Notes under the pieces: model-generated
What the model was told of the DNA's origin: nothing
The model's input: the letters and a program-made list of their open reading frames with translations, nothing else
Databases searched by the model: none
Part shown: positions 1 through 10,022 of the stretch, piece by piece
How positions within the stretch are numbered: the first letter of the stretch is position 1
Layout of the letters: every line of letters begins with the position of its first letter
Assembly: GCA_028571685.1 (NCBI GenBank)
Contig: CM053158.1
Location: 55,210,001-55,274,000, forward strand
Length of the DNA stretch: 64,000 nucleotides
From: Heterohyrax brucei
Lineage: Eukaryota > Chordata > Mammalia > Hyracoidea > Procaviidae
Direction of reading: 5' to 3'
Translations under genes and position numbers: made by a program

Positions 1-246
1 AATGTGAGCTGTTTTCTTTTTTTCTTTCCTGAATGAGAGGGGTGGCTTTGTAGGCCTTTACCTGAGCTAATGATGTCATACCATGCAAAGAGTTTAAGAC
101 AACTGCTATGGCTGCTGTGAGGTTCTTACAAAGCTACCAATTTTTGGTTGTACCCAGGTGACTGAAATTTTCTTTTTTTATAATCTGCTGTGTTTTGCTT
201 ACTCTCTCCCAAATAGTATCTTTTCAACATGTAATCAGTATACAAA

Positions 247-368
247 TATGAAGTAGTAAGTTTACTACTAAGTCTCAGTGCTACTAAATACTTAGTACTT
301 ATTACTAAGTACTACTTAGAACTACTAAACACTACTGAGTACTACTAACTACTACTAAGTACTAAGTC
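247..368. repeat. Degenerate ACT/AGT trinucleotide repeat
   Basis: About 120 bases built mostly from ACT, AGT and TACTAAGT units in both orientations. It is rich in self-complementary words such as AGTACT and ACTTAGTACTT. Confidence 0.7.
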
Positions 369-708
369 TTTAAGATCCTGTGTGTGTTTTTTAATCAGAG
401 CACATGTCAGTTTGGACATGAAATTTTCATTGGAAATGAGTGGTGAGTATTTTGTGAAGTTTACATTAGAAAGAGTAGACATGTGGTTGGCATTGCTGTG
501 AAGTGTTCCTGCCTTCGTTATGGCCAGTTGTCAGAGGACTTCATGTTTTTAAACACTTGCATCCCTGAACCAGGAGATGCTTGGAGCTGGACTTGCTGCA
601 TAACCCGGACTTCAGTCTTCCAACAGTCTTGGCAGACCACTCACTGCCTCCAGCCCCCTGTCAAGTTTTCCCAAACTTTGTCTTATTTTACGCTCCTAGT
701 CTTCCAAG

Positions 709-866
709 GGAACCCCTGGTGTTGTAGTGCTTAACTTCTACAACTGCCAACTGTAAGGTCTGCCGTTCAAATCCACCAGGCACTCCTTGGAAACTCAATG
801 GGACAGTTCTACTTTGTCTATAGGATTGCTGTGCGCCAGAATCAACTTGATAGTAGTGGTTTTTTG
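709..866 (+). mobile_element. AfroSINE, short subtype
   Basis: Head GGAACCCCTGGTGTTGTAGT, middle CTCCTTGGAAACTCAATGGG, tail CAGAATCAACTTGATAG. Complete apart from substitutions, and followed within 30 bases by a second copy of the other subtype. Confidence 0.85.
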
Positions 867-895
867 GGGGGCGGGGTGTTGTTCTTCCTGGAAAA

Positions 896-1096
896 GGAAA
901 CCTGGTGCACACTGGTTAAGGGCTTGGCTGCTAACCAAAAGGTTGCTGATTTGAACTCACCAGCCTGGGAGAAAAGACCAGGCAACTTGCTGTCATAAAG
1001 ACTGCAGCCTAGGACATCCTCGGGGGGTGTTCTGCTCTATCCTATATGTTCACTATGAGTTAGGAATTGAATTGATGGCACATGAGAACAACAAAT
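896..1096 (+). mobile_element. AfroSINE, long subtype
   Basis: Head at 896, GGGAGAAAAGACCAGG middle at 966-981, and tail ending near GATGGCACATGAGAACAACA. The (CAA)-like end is the usual SINE tail here. Confidence 0.82.
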
Positions 1097-1098
1097 GA

Positions 1099-1146
1099 TT
1101 GTCACCTTTTGGTTAGTAGTTGAGTGCTTAACTGTTTGCACAGAGA
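1099..1146 (-). mobile_element. AfroSINE head fragment
   Basis: Only the antisense tRNA-like head remains: CCTTTTGGTTAGTAGTTGAG and about 25 more bases. Confidence 0.55.
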
Positions 1147-2279
1147 CTGCAAATTATCAAAATGATAACGCGTTCTTTGAGTCTTCCTCTTGATTTAAGT
1201 AAAACACAAAACAATCAGATATGGCGTTTCAGTACTTTTTAGAGTACAGGAATATTATCTGCATGTCTCTGTCACACCTAACAGGGTGATATTACTTTGA
1301 GATGCAGCAGTTGGCCGTGAAACACAGGACTGATCTTTGTTAAAGTTATAAAGTGTGTCCCCAGGGCCCTTTCCATGCCATCTGCTACACATCTTGTCCT
1401 TCTCCAATTCCCCGACTGTGTGACCACTGTATTTCTTGATCCCCATGTAATCCAACCCTACCACTCCTTTGTCCCTGTCCCCTGCAGTCTTGCTGTCTAC
1501 CAGGAAGTTGATCAGTGAGTCCTGATGTCATTGCTTGCCTGTTACATCCTGGCTTGTATAGTCAAAATGTTTCATCTTACTGTTTATTTGCAGGTAATAT
1601 TTCTGCCTGAGGGAACGATTTCAAAAAATTAAAGACATTTTGGGTTTTGGTTCTGATGTGGAGAGTAAAATAGAGTCAATGGAGAGCCAGTATGACAAGC
1701 TGAGCCCTGGAAACTATCCAAGCATTTGGTGTTTTGTGCATTCCTCTACTTATATCTGGCCCTGTCAAAACAAATAAAGCTTCCAGAAAGCCTGAGTGAA
1801 ATGAGAGATAAAGAGAAAATAAGGATAGGAAGAGTAATGTAATTCCAACCATAAAGCTAGTACATAAAATGCTTGTGGAAAGGACCTATTCACTTAATGA
1901 AGGTAGACTATAAATTTCACTGTAAGCCCCCTGGCAACCCAAGTGAAGAGGGAAAAACAATCAGTTACAGGATACACAATGTCTCTAAAATAGAAATTAG
2001 TATTCCTGTTACTGAGACCGAGACTTAAACCTAGCTAGTTCCTTAGTTTCCCCACACATGGTGTGTTTGAGATGCCTGGCAGGGTATTTGAGAGGACACC
2101 ATCTTAAAAAGGCTTCTGAGAGCCCCGGGAGACGTCTGGTCGTTGGTGCTTCAGTCTCCAGCAGCTGGCTACATTCCGTTGTCTTGTATGTTGAGAGTGA
2201 GACTGTGATCTGTGTCAAACAAGCAGTTAACTAAAGCATTTTGTGTATTTTTCTTCTGTCAGGGACATAGATAGGTCAG
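1147..2279. other. Intron without a recognised gene
   Basis: No repeat family recognised with confidence. 1280-1500 is pyrimidine-rich and might be a very old LTR or L2 fragment. The frames here are short and look random. Confidence 0.4.
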
Positions 2280-2715
2280 TTGTATATTTCAAGGGCTACT
2301 GTAACACAGTACCATGTACTCAGTGACTTAAATTTCTTCTGTCATAGTTCTGGAAACCATTACTCTGACATCAAGGTGTCTTCAGGGCCGTGCTCTCTCC
2401 AAGGCTCTAGAAGAGACACTTTCCTTACCTTTTCCTGCTTCCTGTGGCTCAGATGTCCTTGGCTGTGATAGCATCCCTCCAGTCTCTGACTCTGTCCCCT
2501 CACGGCCACCTTCTCTGTGGCCTTTCTGTGTCCTTTAGTTCTTATAAGGACATGAGTCATTGGACTTCAGGTCCACCATAAAGACAAGATGATTTCATTT
2601 CAAGATCCTTAACTAATTAACTGTCCAAAGACCCTATTTCTGAATCAGGTCACCTTATGAGGTTCCATGAATTTTGTTGTTTTTGGAGGGGGGCACGTTT
2701 GACCTATTACATTTA
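2280..2715 (-). mobile_element. MLT1-type MaLR LTR
   Basis: Matches the reverse complement of the MLT1 LTR pattern: GGGCTACTGTAACACAGTACC near 2292, AGTTCTGGAAACC, a CTTATAAGGACATGAGT segment, and a final GGGGGGCACGTTTGACC. It is a solo LTR with no internal retroviral genes. Confidence 0.72.
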
Positions 2716-2739
2716 GTGTACTTAACCTGTAAGATTAAA

Positions 2740-2920
2740 AAGCCCCTGGTGGCACAGTGGTTCAAGTGCTGGACTGTTAACCCAAAGGTCAGGGGTTCAA
2801 AACCACCAGCGTCTCTGGGAAAGAAAGATGTGACAGTCTTCTTCCATCATTTCCAGCCGTGGAAACCCCATGGGTTGCTGTGAGTCAGAATCTGCTTGAT
2901 AGCAGTGGGTTTGGATTTGG
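2740..2920 (+). mobile_element. AfroSINE, long subtype
   Basis: Head CCCCTGGTGGCACAGTGGTT at 2743, GAAAGATGTGACAGTCTTCT middle, tail TGAGTCAGAATCTGCTTGAT. One of the better-preserved heads. Confidence 0.88.
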
Positions 2921-3296
2921 TTACCTGTAAGATAGATGCCAGCCCTGGAGAGAATGAATAGAGGGACTGGTGGTGGTTGCAAAGAGGGTAATGATAGTTG
3001 GCTCACATACCCGCTTAGTCATTCATTCACCCTTCACTGAACCTGTTGTGTGCTAAGAAGGTCAGTCTGTCTTCTGAGGGCTTCCAGCCCTCACCGCCGT
3101 GTGCCTAGACGGCTGCAGTGGTCTCGCAGTTCTCACTGCTGCCCGCTTGACGATGCTCCCCACCAAGCAGCTGGCTTGTTGACTGCATTCTGACTCCTGG
3201 CCACTAACTTCCCTTGTGCAGTGAGAACTGCTCCACAGCGTTTTCAAGGTTGTGACCTTTTGGAAACAGATCACCAGAAGTTTCTTCTAAGAGGCC

Positions 3297-3369
3297 TCTG
3301 GATGAGTTTCAACCACTAACCTTTTGGCTAGCAGTTGAGCCCGTAAATGTTCGTGCCACCCAGGGACTG
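3297..3369 (-). mobile_element. AfroSINE head fragment
   Basis: CCACTAACCTTTTGGCTAGC and CCACCCAGGGACT are the antisense head. The rest of the element is missing. Confidence 0.6.
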
Positions 3370-3394
3370 TATTCTGTTTCTCTCCTGTGTAAAA

Positions 3395-3935
3395 TTCTCT
3401 CTTCACACTTGGAATAAAATCCCAGGCCTGCACTGTGATCTGCTCCTGGGACTCTCTCAGCGACCCTTCCACCTCTCTGTGCTCTGCGTACTTGGCTTCA
3501 GCCTCTGGCTGCCTTTCTGTTCCTGAACACAGCAAGCAGGGTTGTTTATCTGTTCACCTGTTTGTTTGGAGGGGGGAAGGTACAGTTAGAGAGAAAGGTA
3601 TGTGTGTGGATGGAGCTGATTGGTTTTGATTCAGTGGGGACTTCAGGCCTTTTGCCTGGCCATCTGTCCGCCGGAGATATACCTCCTTGGAAGTTCCCAG
3701 GGCCAGATTCTCCCATCATTCACTGTTCTTTTTTATGTACCCTGCAGACAGGCCTTCCCAGCATTCTGTTCTCTCTCCTCTGCAGCTCTTACAACAGTCC
3801 CACAATTGCCTGATTCACTCTTGTTTTCCTGTCTCTGTGTGCCCCCATGCTGGAGTACAAGCACCAGGACAGCCACGACCCTGTTTGTCCCTGTGCCCAG
3901 CATGCGACACAAAGCATGGTGCGGAAGATTCATCC
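3395..3935 (+). mobile_element. L2 LINE 3' end (two pieces)
   Basis: GGAATAAAATCCCAGGCCTG (3411) and, after an unrelated insert at about 3537-3660, CCCCATGCTGGAGTACAAGC leading to CCCAGCATGCGACACAAAGC follow the L2 3' end in order. The 131-codon frame at 3620-4015 comes from this and is not a gene. Confidence 0.6.
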
Positions 3936-4431
3936 AGAAATCCTTGTCTAGTGAGTCCTGTGATTCGCTGGGCCTTGAGATAGGGCATAGAAGACCATTC
4001 AGCTCCCCTACATGACTTCCACGTTCCTGGGTATCTCCCTTACCTGCTTTACCTCCAGTCCCCGTTTCTCCAGCAGCTCTATGATTTCTTTCAGTGGCTC
4101 TTCCTCATCTCCCCAGAGGAGCTGTGGTGGTACAGTGGTCAGTGCTTGGCTGCTAACTGAACATTTAGCAATTCGAACTCACTCAGCTGCTCTGTGGAAG
4201 AAAGAGCTGGTGATCTGCTTCCCCACAGATTATAGACAGGAGATTATAGACCTCATGGGGCAGTTCTCGGTCACATGGGGTTGCTAGGGGATGGAATCAA
4301 CTTGATGACACCCTATAATAACTGTCTCCCCCACTCAATCAAATCTAATGAGCTCCATCCACCCATACATCTTTCTCTCTAACTGTACCTTCCCCCCTCA
4401 AAACAAACAAGTGAACAGATAAACAACCCTG
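3537..4431. repeat. Imperfect inverted repeat, 103 bp arms
   Basis: Arm 3537-3639 pairs with the reverse complement of 4329-4431 at about 90% by eye. Shared blocks include CAGGGTTGTTTATCTGTTCA and GGGGGGAAGGTACAGTTAGA. A SINE (4116-4322) lies just inside the right arm. Confidence 0.88.
4116..4322 (+). mobile_element. AfroSINE, long subtype
   Basis: Head GAGCTGTGGTGGTACAGTGG, and a GTGGAAGAAAGAGCTGG middle. A short internal duplication (TTATAGACAGGAGATTATAGAC) lengthens the centre. Confidence 0.82.
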
Positions 4432-4631
4432 CCCTGAAAAAACCCAGAGAACCCCAAGCATAGCGACAACAACAACAAACACCTTTGCTGTTACTTTGCC
4501 TCTCTTAATCTTTCCTGTGACTCCTCTGTACTGCTCCCTCCTCCAGGAAGTTTTCCAGGACTACAGTAGTCATCATTGTTCTTACTCTTCTCTAAACTGT
4601 TCAGGTTTTTATTTTTGCTGTACAAGAGGAT

Positions 4632-4786
4632 GGAAACCCTGGTGACATAGTAGTTGAGTGCTTTGGCTAATCAAAACGTCAGTGGCACACATCTAATAGG
4701 TGCTTCTTGGAAATTCCGTGGAGCAGTTCTACTCTGTCCTGTAGGGTCACTGTGAGTCAGAATTAACTTGATGGCATTGGGTTATT
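4632..4786 (+). mobile_element. AfroSINE, short subtype
   Basis: GGAAACCCTGGTGACATAGT head, GCTTCTTGGAAATTCCGTGG middle, GAGTCAGAATTAACTTGATG tail. Confidence 0.86.
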
Positions 4787-5287
4787 CAAAAGGACAGAGC
4801 CAGCTATCATGTAGTGACCTGTTTTGTCAGTTGCTTCATGTGTATTTGTCTCACCTCTCCAACTAGATTGTCAGTTCTGAAGAGAGAGGAATTGGTTTTA
4901 TTCTTGTTCTTCCCCAGCAAGCCCTGTCATAGCGACAGTACCTTGGGTGTGATTTTAGCACGTACAGGCTGCCTGTTTTGAGTATCTTTCAGTAACAACC
5001 TTGGGCGTGTTGCTAGACTGTAGCATGGACTTGTGTTAGGGAATCACAAGGACAGCCAACAAATGCTTGCTTTTATTATATGCAGTATTCTGTGTAGATG
5101 GTTACCATTTTATTTAGAAGCTGTTAATGTGTCATGATTTTTTTGGTAATACTTTAGAGTGATACCAAATTTAGTGTGATGCTGTTATTTCAGCTGTATA
5201 GTATCTTATACTTATTTAAGGATAGTTTGTGTTATGCTGGTGAATATGGCTTTACTAAAATTAGAATGTATAATTCTTGTAAGTGTT

Positions 5288-5510
5288 GCTGCTAGGGATG
5301 CTGAGTTCCCTCTGACTCACTGTGACCCTCTGTACAGTGGAGCGAAACACTGCTCTGTCCAGCGCCATCCTTGCGACTCTTGCTGTGTTTGAGTGCATTG
5401 TTGCAGTCACTGTGTCAAGGTCTTTCTCTTTCTCGTGGACCCCTTACTTTATCCAGCAGAATGTCCTTCAGACACTGGTCCCTCCTGGTAACACATCCAA
5501 ATTATGTGAG
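5288..5510 (-). mobile_element. RTE/BovB-type LINE 3' fragment
   Basis: Antisense 3' untranslated end: CGAAACACTGCTCTGTCC, then ACTTTATCCAGCAGAATGTCC and CTGGTCCCTCCTGGTAACAC. It is the same stretch as 57500-57720 and 37190-37360. Confidence 0.78.
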
Positions 5511-5640
5511 ACCACAACACCAAACTGACTCTCAGCAGCTGCCCCATAGGGTTTCCAAGCGTGGCTGGTGGGTTTGAACTGCTGACCTTTTTTGGTTAAC
5601 AGCGGTAGCTTTTTAATGATTGTGTCACTAGGGCCTGGCC
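5511..5640 (-). mobile_element. AfroSINE, short subtype, partial
   Basis: Joined directly to the RTE fragment: GCCCCATAGGGTTTCCAAGC, GGTGGGTTTGAACTGCTGACC, then a decayed head ending GTGTCACTAGGGCC. The 3' tail is missing. Confidence 0.75.
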
Positions 5641-5672
5641 TGTGTTATAACTCAGTTAAAATGTTGGTACTG

Positions 5673-5720
5673 TCAAAAAAAGAAAACAACAAAAAAAAAC
5701 CAAAAAAAAAAAAACGAAAA
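5673..5720 (+). repeat. A-rich simple repeat
   Basis: Runs of A broken by C and G (AAAAACCAAAAA style). No element body was recognised to its left. Confidence 0.7.
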
Positions 5721-5735
5721 AAGTCCTTCATTTTC

Positions 5736-5754
5736 TGCCCACAAGAGGGCACTG
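5736..5754 (+). promoter_or_regulatory. CTCF-like motif
   Basis: TGCCCACAAGAGGGCACTG fits the CTCF core CCASYAGRKGGCRS at all but one position. It lies outside any recognised repeat. Binding is not shown. Confidence 0.4.
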
Positions 5755-6324
5755 TTGTCAAACTAAAGGCGATTTTAAGGTTGAAAATTTAATAAGGTTT
5801 AGCGTAATCTTTTAAAAAGCATTTATCCCCCAAATGGAGTAAATGGGCAGTACTGTGTGTGATTGTCTTGATGTGTAATCCTGCTGTGGCTCAATTCACT
5901 GTGTGTATGTGTCCATGGGCTGTGTGTTAAACAGAGCTGAATCCCCCAGGTTCTTCCTGAGATGCTCTGTGACTCGTTGTAATCACTAGATGCATCTTAG
6001 AGATCATCTGGTTGAACTCTGTTTGTTTACAGGTGAGGGACTTGGGGTCGATTCTGGTCAAATGGCTGTGCCTTTGGGAGTGAAGGTAGAGGCTTAAATT
6101 TCTTCATTTATTTAGCAAAACATATTGAGGGCCTGTGATGCACAATGTTCTATGCAAAGGAAGGCTGGGGTAGGAGAGAAATAAGACAGCTTTGCTCACT
6201 GTGAGAGATTTACAGTTTGATTGTAAGACCCCCGCTTACCCTTAATAATAATTATTGAGGCTCTGCGATAAATATTTATGCACAACTTACCTCATTGTAT
6301 GCATACAAGCCCTTATACAGAAGT
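5755..6324. other. Intron without a recognised gene
   Basis: No confident features. 6105-6300 has weak MIR/L2-like wording (TATTGAGGGCCTGTGATGC) that I cannot assign. Confidence 0.35.
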
Positions 6325-6525
6325 CAAGAGAGCATAAAGATTAACTAGTGGCTGCCAGCCGGAAGGTTGGCAAGTTGAACCATCCAGCTGCCCCACTGGA
6401 GAAGTACTTGGCAATCTGCTCTCATGACGATCACAGCCTGGGAAACCCTGTAGGGGGTTCTTCGCTGGCACATGAGGTCGCTGTGAGTCCACATCCACTA
6501 GATGGCACCTAACAACGAGAAGTAG
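6325..6525 (+). mobile_element. AfroSINE, long subtype, 5' decayed
   Basis: The head is poor, but GGAAGGTTGGCAAGTTGAAC, GGAGAAGTACTTGGCAATCTG and GGGAAACCCTGTAGGGGG are in the right order. The tail is CACCTAACAACGAG. Confidence 0.75.
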
Positions 6526-8659
6526 GTTGTTAACTCTTTCCAGATAAAAGTTCAAGTTGTTGGCAATGAATAGGCAGCCTCCGGAATATTAATGCTGAAG
6601 TCATTTTGAATAAAACCCTTGGATTTTGATTGTTTGAAAAATGAGTAATAAGGGGAAAATTTCCAATTAAAATCAGGTCTAATTAGAAAAAAAACGAAAC
6701 TAAACCCTTGGCAATAAGGGTAATTGGGCCTTGGGAGATTTGTGGCTGAATTGCCATTGCCATTTCTATTTGTTTAGCCCTAGACCTAGCATTTTCTTCT
6801 GGATAACAGGCCATGGAGCCATGTGGGGTGTCCACTGGGTTTGGTGATTGCGTTTCATATTGTGTAGCTGATAGTTTCTTTTTCTCGGTTTTACATTTAA
6901 CATCTTTCCATTAACCATTACCATGTAGGGATGGTTGCTTTGTACTTTCGTGGTCACTTAAAGGCTAGAGTTTTCCTTCATTAACAAAGTGTATTGTTTG
7001 CTCATCTCTCCATTCAAAAGGAATGTGTCCCTGGACTTCAATAAGGATGCTCTGTGTTTTTAAGGAATTTCTCAGTTCTGAAAGCAACGGAGTACAGACC
7101 TTGTGAAAAGTAGCACATCTATTTAGGCTGTTTAAATTGTCTCCAACTCAGAGCCTTTTCAAAGAACCCTACCACCTCATCTATGAGGTGACATTGGTAA
7201 CACTTGAAATTAAAATGCCATTTATAAAATTCTTTAATATTTAATAGGCACAGTTATCATCTTTAATAGCTCATTTACAACATGTTTTAGCATGTAGTAA
7301 AGTGGATCGGCAGTAAATTCTTGTCACGGATGTTTCTAAGCAAGCCATAGAAGCAATTTATGACGTGTATATTACACATTGGAAGAAAAATATGCCTGCT
7401 TTAACATGTGACTGTGGACATGTTCTAAATTAGTAATTCCACACATCATGTGATGATTATAAACAATAGTCCAGTGGCGGCATCAACCACACACTGGTGC
7501 ATGACACACAATCACATCAGCGGCAGCAGCCTATTAAGTACGTTTACTTTAATCAACCCATTAAATGCACTGGCTTTAATCAACACTCCGTTAAATAAAA
7601 GAAGAAGGTTGTTAATACCTGTCTTTTTTCAAGAATGAATTTGTCAAGAGAGAAGGTTGCATTTGGTTTTGTAAGCTATTGTGGAAAGCTATTTAAAAAA
7701 TTTCTATAAAATCATTTGATGTTGTTGTGTTTTATAAGCCATTTGGAAATGAAGCATCTTTCCTCATTTCTGTCTAGGGCAATGATGGATTATTTTACGT
7801 AGACAAATTCTGTTTCAAAGTTTCCACTGGTTATTAGACAAGACACCGGCAAGTGAGGCTGTCTTCTCTCCCCTTCCCACTCATAAAACTCACATTTCCT
7901 CTGTAAACCCTGCTGCTAATGTATGAAACATGATTCCTCTTGAGTGGAAATTAGTGTGGAGAATTGAGGGACTGCAATGATGAAACTTTTCAGGGTGTCA
8001 CCTCTTACATCATTAGCTGGAAGAGTGATTTCTTGTGCCTGGGTACCCAGGGGACTGAGAACACAAGTCCCAGCTGAGGGAGGAGCTCATTAGCCTACTG
8101 GCCTCACTCCACGGTGGCGCTAGACTGTGCCTGGGAACGGCCGTGAGTGGGCAGGCGGCGAAGGGGGCGCTCTGTTAGTGGTCCCCACTGTTTGTTGTTT
8201 GGTCTGAATCCACTATATTGTATTGTTGCGAAGATACTTTTGACTTTGTCGAGGAAACGAATCCAAGTGGATGCGCAGACAACAATCCATTTCTTCTGTG
8301 TTTTGGTGTGATTCCAGATTCCTTCACAGAGATCAGCAGAAGTCATTCAACCTTCCCATGTCGTGTCCTGGGTCTCACAAATATTCCATGCAGTGTTTTA
8401 GAGGAGTTCTGATGTGAAGTACAGTAGTTTTTCTTCTGTTTTGAAAAATGGCAGCTTAAGCACTTGAGGTTTTGTAGTTTCTTGTATGTTTGGCCTTAGT
8501 TTGGAAAATGATATTGGCCTTTAATAAATCTACAGTGAACCAATCACTGTTTTCCACAGCTTTTCGGAGATAGAGCTGAGTTTATCTGAGGATTAATAGA
8601 AAACATTCTTGGCTGGATCGCACGGCTGGCTGACAGATTCAGTCTACTTGTCAACACAG
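6526..8659. other. Repeat-poor intron with a CpG-rich patch
   Basis: No transposon recognised over 2.1 kb. Mostly AT-rich, with a GC- and CpG-rich patch at 8108-8273. An 80-codon minus frame (8104-8346) covers the patch but matches nothing I know and has no start or splice context that supports it. Confidence 0.5.
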
Positions 8660-9105
8660 ATTCAGGGAGAGTGAATTTTCATCTTCATGCTGACGACTAT
8701 AATAGAGCTGCCGTGATAAGTGCCGCACACTAGGTGTCTTAGAAGAACAGGAATGTACTGTCCTGTAAGCGCTACAGGTTGGGTCTGCTGTCGGACTGTC
8801 TGCTGGGCTGATTTCTTCTGAGGACTCTGAGTCTGTCCCACGCCTCTCTCCCAGCTTGTGACGGCCAGCTTTCCTTGGTGTTCCTTGTCATTCCAGTCTG
8901 TCTCTGCCATCACATGGCCATCTTGCCCCTGTGCCTCTCTTTTTTGATGATGACACTGCTCACCCTCGACCACCCCACTCCAGGATGGTCTCATGGGAAC
9001 GCAGCTCTTCACATCTGCAAAGACCCTCTTCCAAACAAGGACCTCCTCAAGACCAGAGTCAGAAATTCAGCTGATCATTTTAGGGGACACAGTTCAATCC
9101 ACAGG
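8660..9105 (-). mobile_element. MLT1-type MaLR LTR
   Basis: Antisense LTR ending TTTAGGGGACACAGTTCAATCC (9079-9100), which corresponds to the MLT1 start. It contains GCTTGTGACGGCCAGC and CACATGGCCATCTTG. A SINE follows at once. Confidence 0.65.
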
Positions 9106-9108
9106 CAT

Positions 9109-9262
9109 GCCCAGTGCCATCAAGTTGGGTCTGACTCTTAGCGACCCTATAGGTCAGAGAAGAACTGTCCCATAGAGTTTCCAGGGAACGCCTGGTGGAT
9201 TTGAACTGCTGACCTTTCAGTTAGCGACGTTGCACTTAACCCACTGTGCCACCAGGGTTTCC
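9109..9262 (-). mobile_element. AfroSINE, short subtype
   Basis: Antisense, complete: GCCATCAAGTTGGGTCTGAC, CGCCTGGTGGATTTGAACTG, CCACTGTGCCACCAGGGTTT. Confidence 0.88.
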
Positions 9263-9332
9263 TGTCCCTGAGAAAGGTGAATGTACTGTCAGCTTGTTGA
9301 TGAACAAGGGAAAATAATCACGATTCTTGCAC

Positions 9333-9470
9333 CTGTTGCCCTCGAGGCTACCCTGACTCCGAGTAACCCCCTCTAACAGAGAGGAATTGCCCTGTGGGGT
9401 CTCCTGGGCTATAGTACTGCTACATGTTTCCCTCATTGGGTGCTCGATGGGTTGAAACTGCTGACCGTTT
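9333..9470 (-). mobile_element. AfroSINE, long subtype, degraded
   Basis: GAGTAACCCCCTCTAACAGAG, TGGGGTCTCCTGGGCTATAG and GGTTGAAACTGCTGACCG keep the order of the antisense long type. The head is lost. Confidence 0.55.
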
Positions 9471-9504
9471 GACTCCTTTAGAGGTCTTTTTTATTAGGAC
9501 TGAA

Positions 9505-9605
9505 GCAGTCAGTACCTTGGTGCCAGAGAGCCTGAGTTTGCATTATGGCTTGGCTACTGGCCAGCTTAGTGACTCAGGCAAGTCATGTAAACTGTAAGTC
9601 ACTTC
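9505..9605 (+). mobile_element. MIR fragment
   Basis: GCCAGAGAGCCTGAGTTTGC and GACTCAGGCAAGTCATGTAA are recognisable core words of MIR. Confidence 0.6.
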
Positions 9606-9649
9606 GATATGTATATATATTTGGTAAACTGAAAACTTGTAAATGGATA

Positions 9650-9845
9650 TCTAATATTTTATTGTGTTACATTTCCAACTTAATGAAAAGTTGAAAGAAT
9701 AATGCAAAGGACTCTGTATACCCTTGACCTTGATTCTCCAACTGCTTACATTTTACCCCATTCAGTGTGCTCTCATTTATTCATTCATTGACTCATTCAT
9801 TCATCCTCTTCTCTTTCCTTGTTTCTCATATGTATATATATATAT
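9650..9845 (-). mobile_element. Old L1-like 3' end and TA repeat
   Basis: GAAAAGTTGAAAGAATAATG, then TATACCCTTGACCTTGATTC, resemble an old mammalian L1 3' end. It grades into ATTCATTCATTG and (TA)n at 9830-9852. Confidence 0.4.
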
Positions 9846-9853
9846 ATGTATAT

Positions 9854-10022
9854 GGAAACTCTGGTGGCATAGTGAGTTAAGTACTGTATCTACTGTCTAA
9901 AAGGCCAGCAGTAGATCAGCAGTTCAAATCTGCCAGGCGCTCCTTAGACGTGCTATGGGGCAGTTCTCCTCTGACCTCTAGGGTCACTATGAGTTGGAGC
10001 TGACTGGACGGCAGTAGGTTTG
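9854..10022 (+). mobile_element. AfroSINE, short subtype
   Basis: TGGAAACTCTGGTGGCATAG head, with a 13 base duplication (CAGCAGTAGATCAGCAGTTC) in the B-box region. It landed in the TA repeat. Confidence 0.85.

Noticed and set aside
3620-4015. 131-codon plus-strand frame
   Set aside because: Mostly explained by an L2 3' end.
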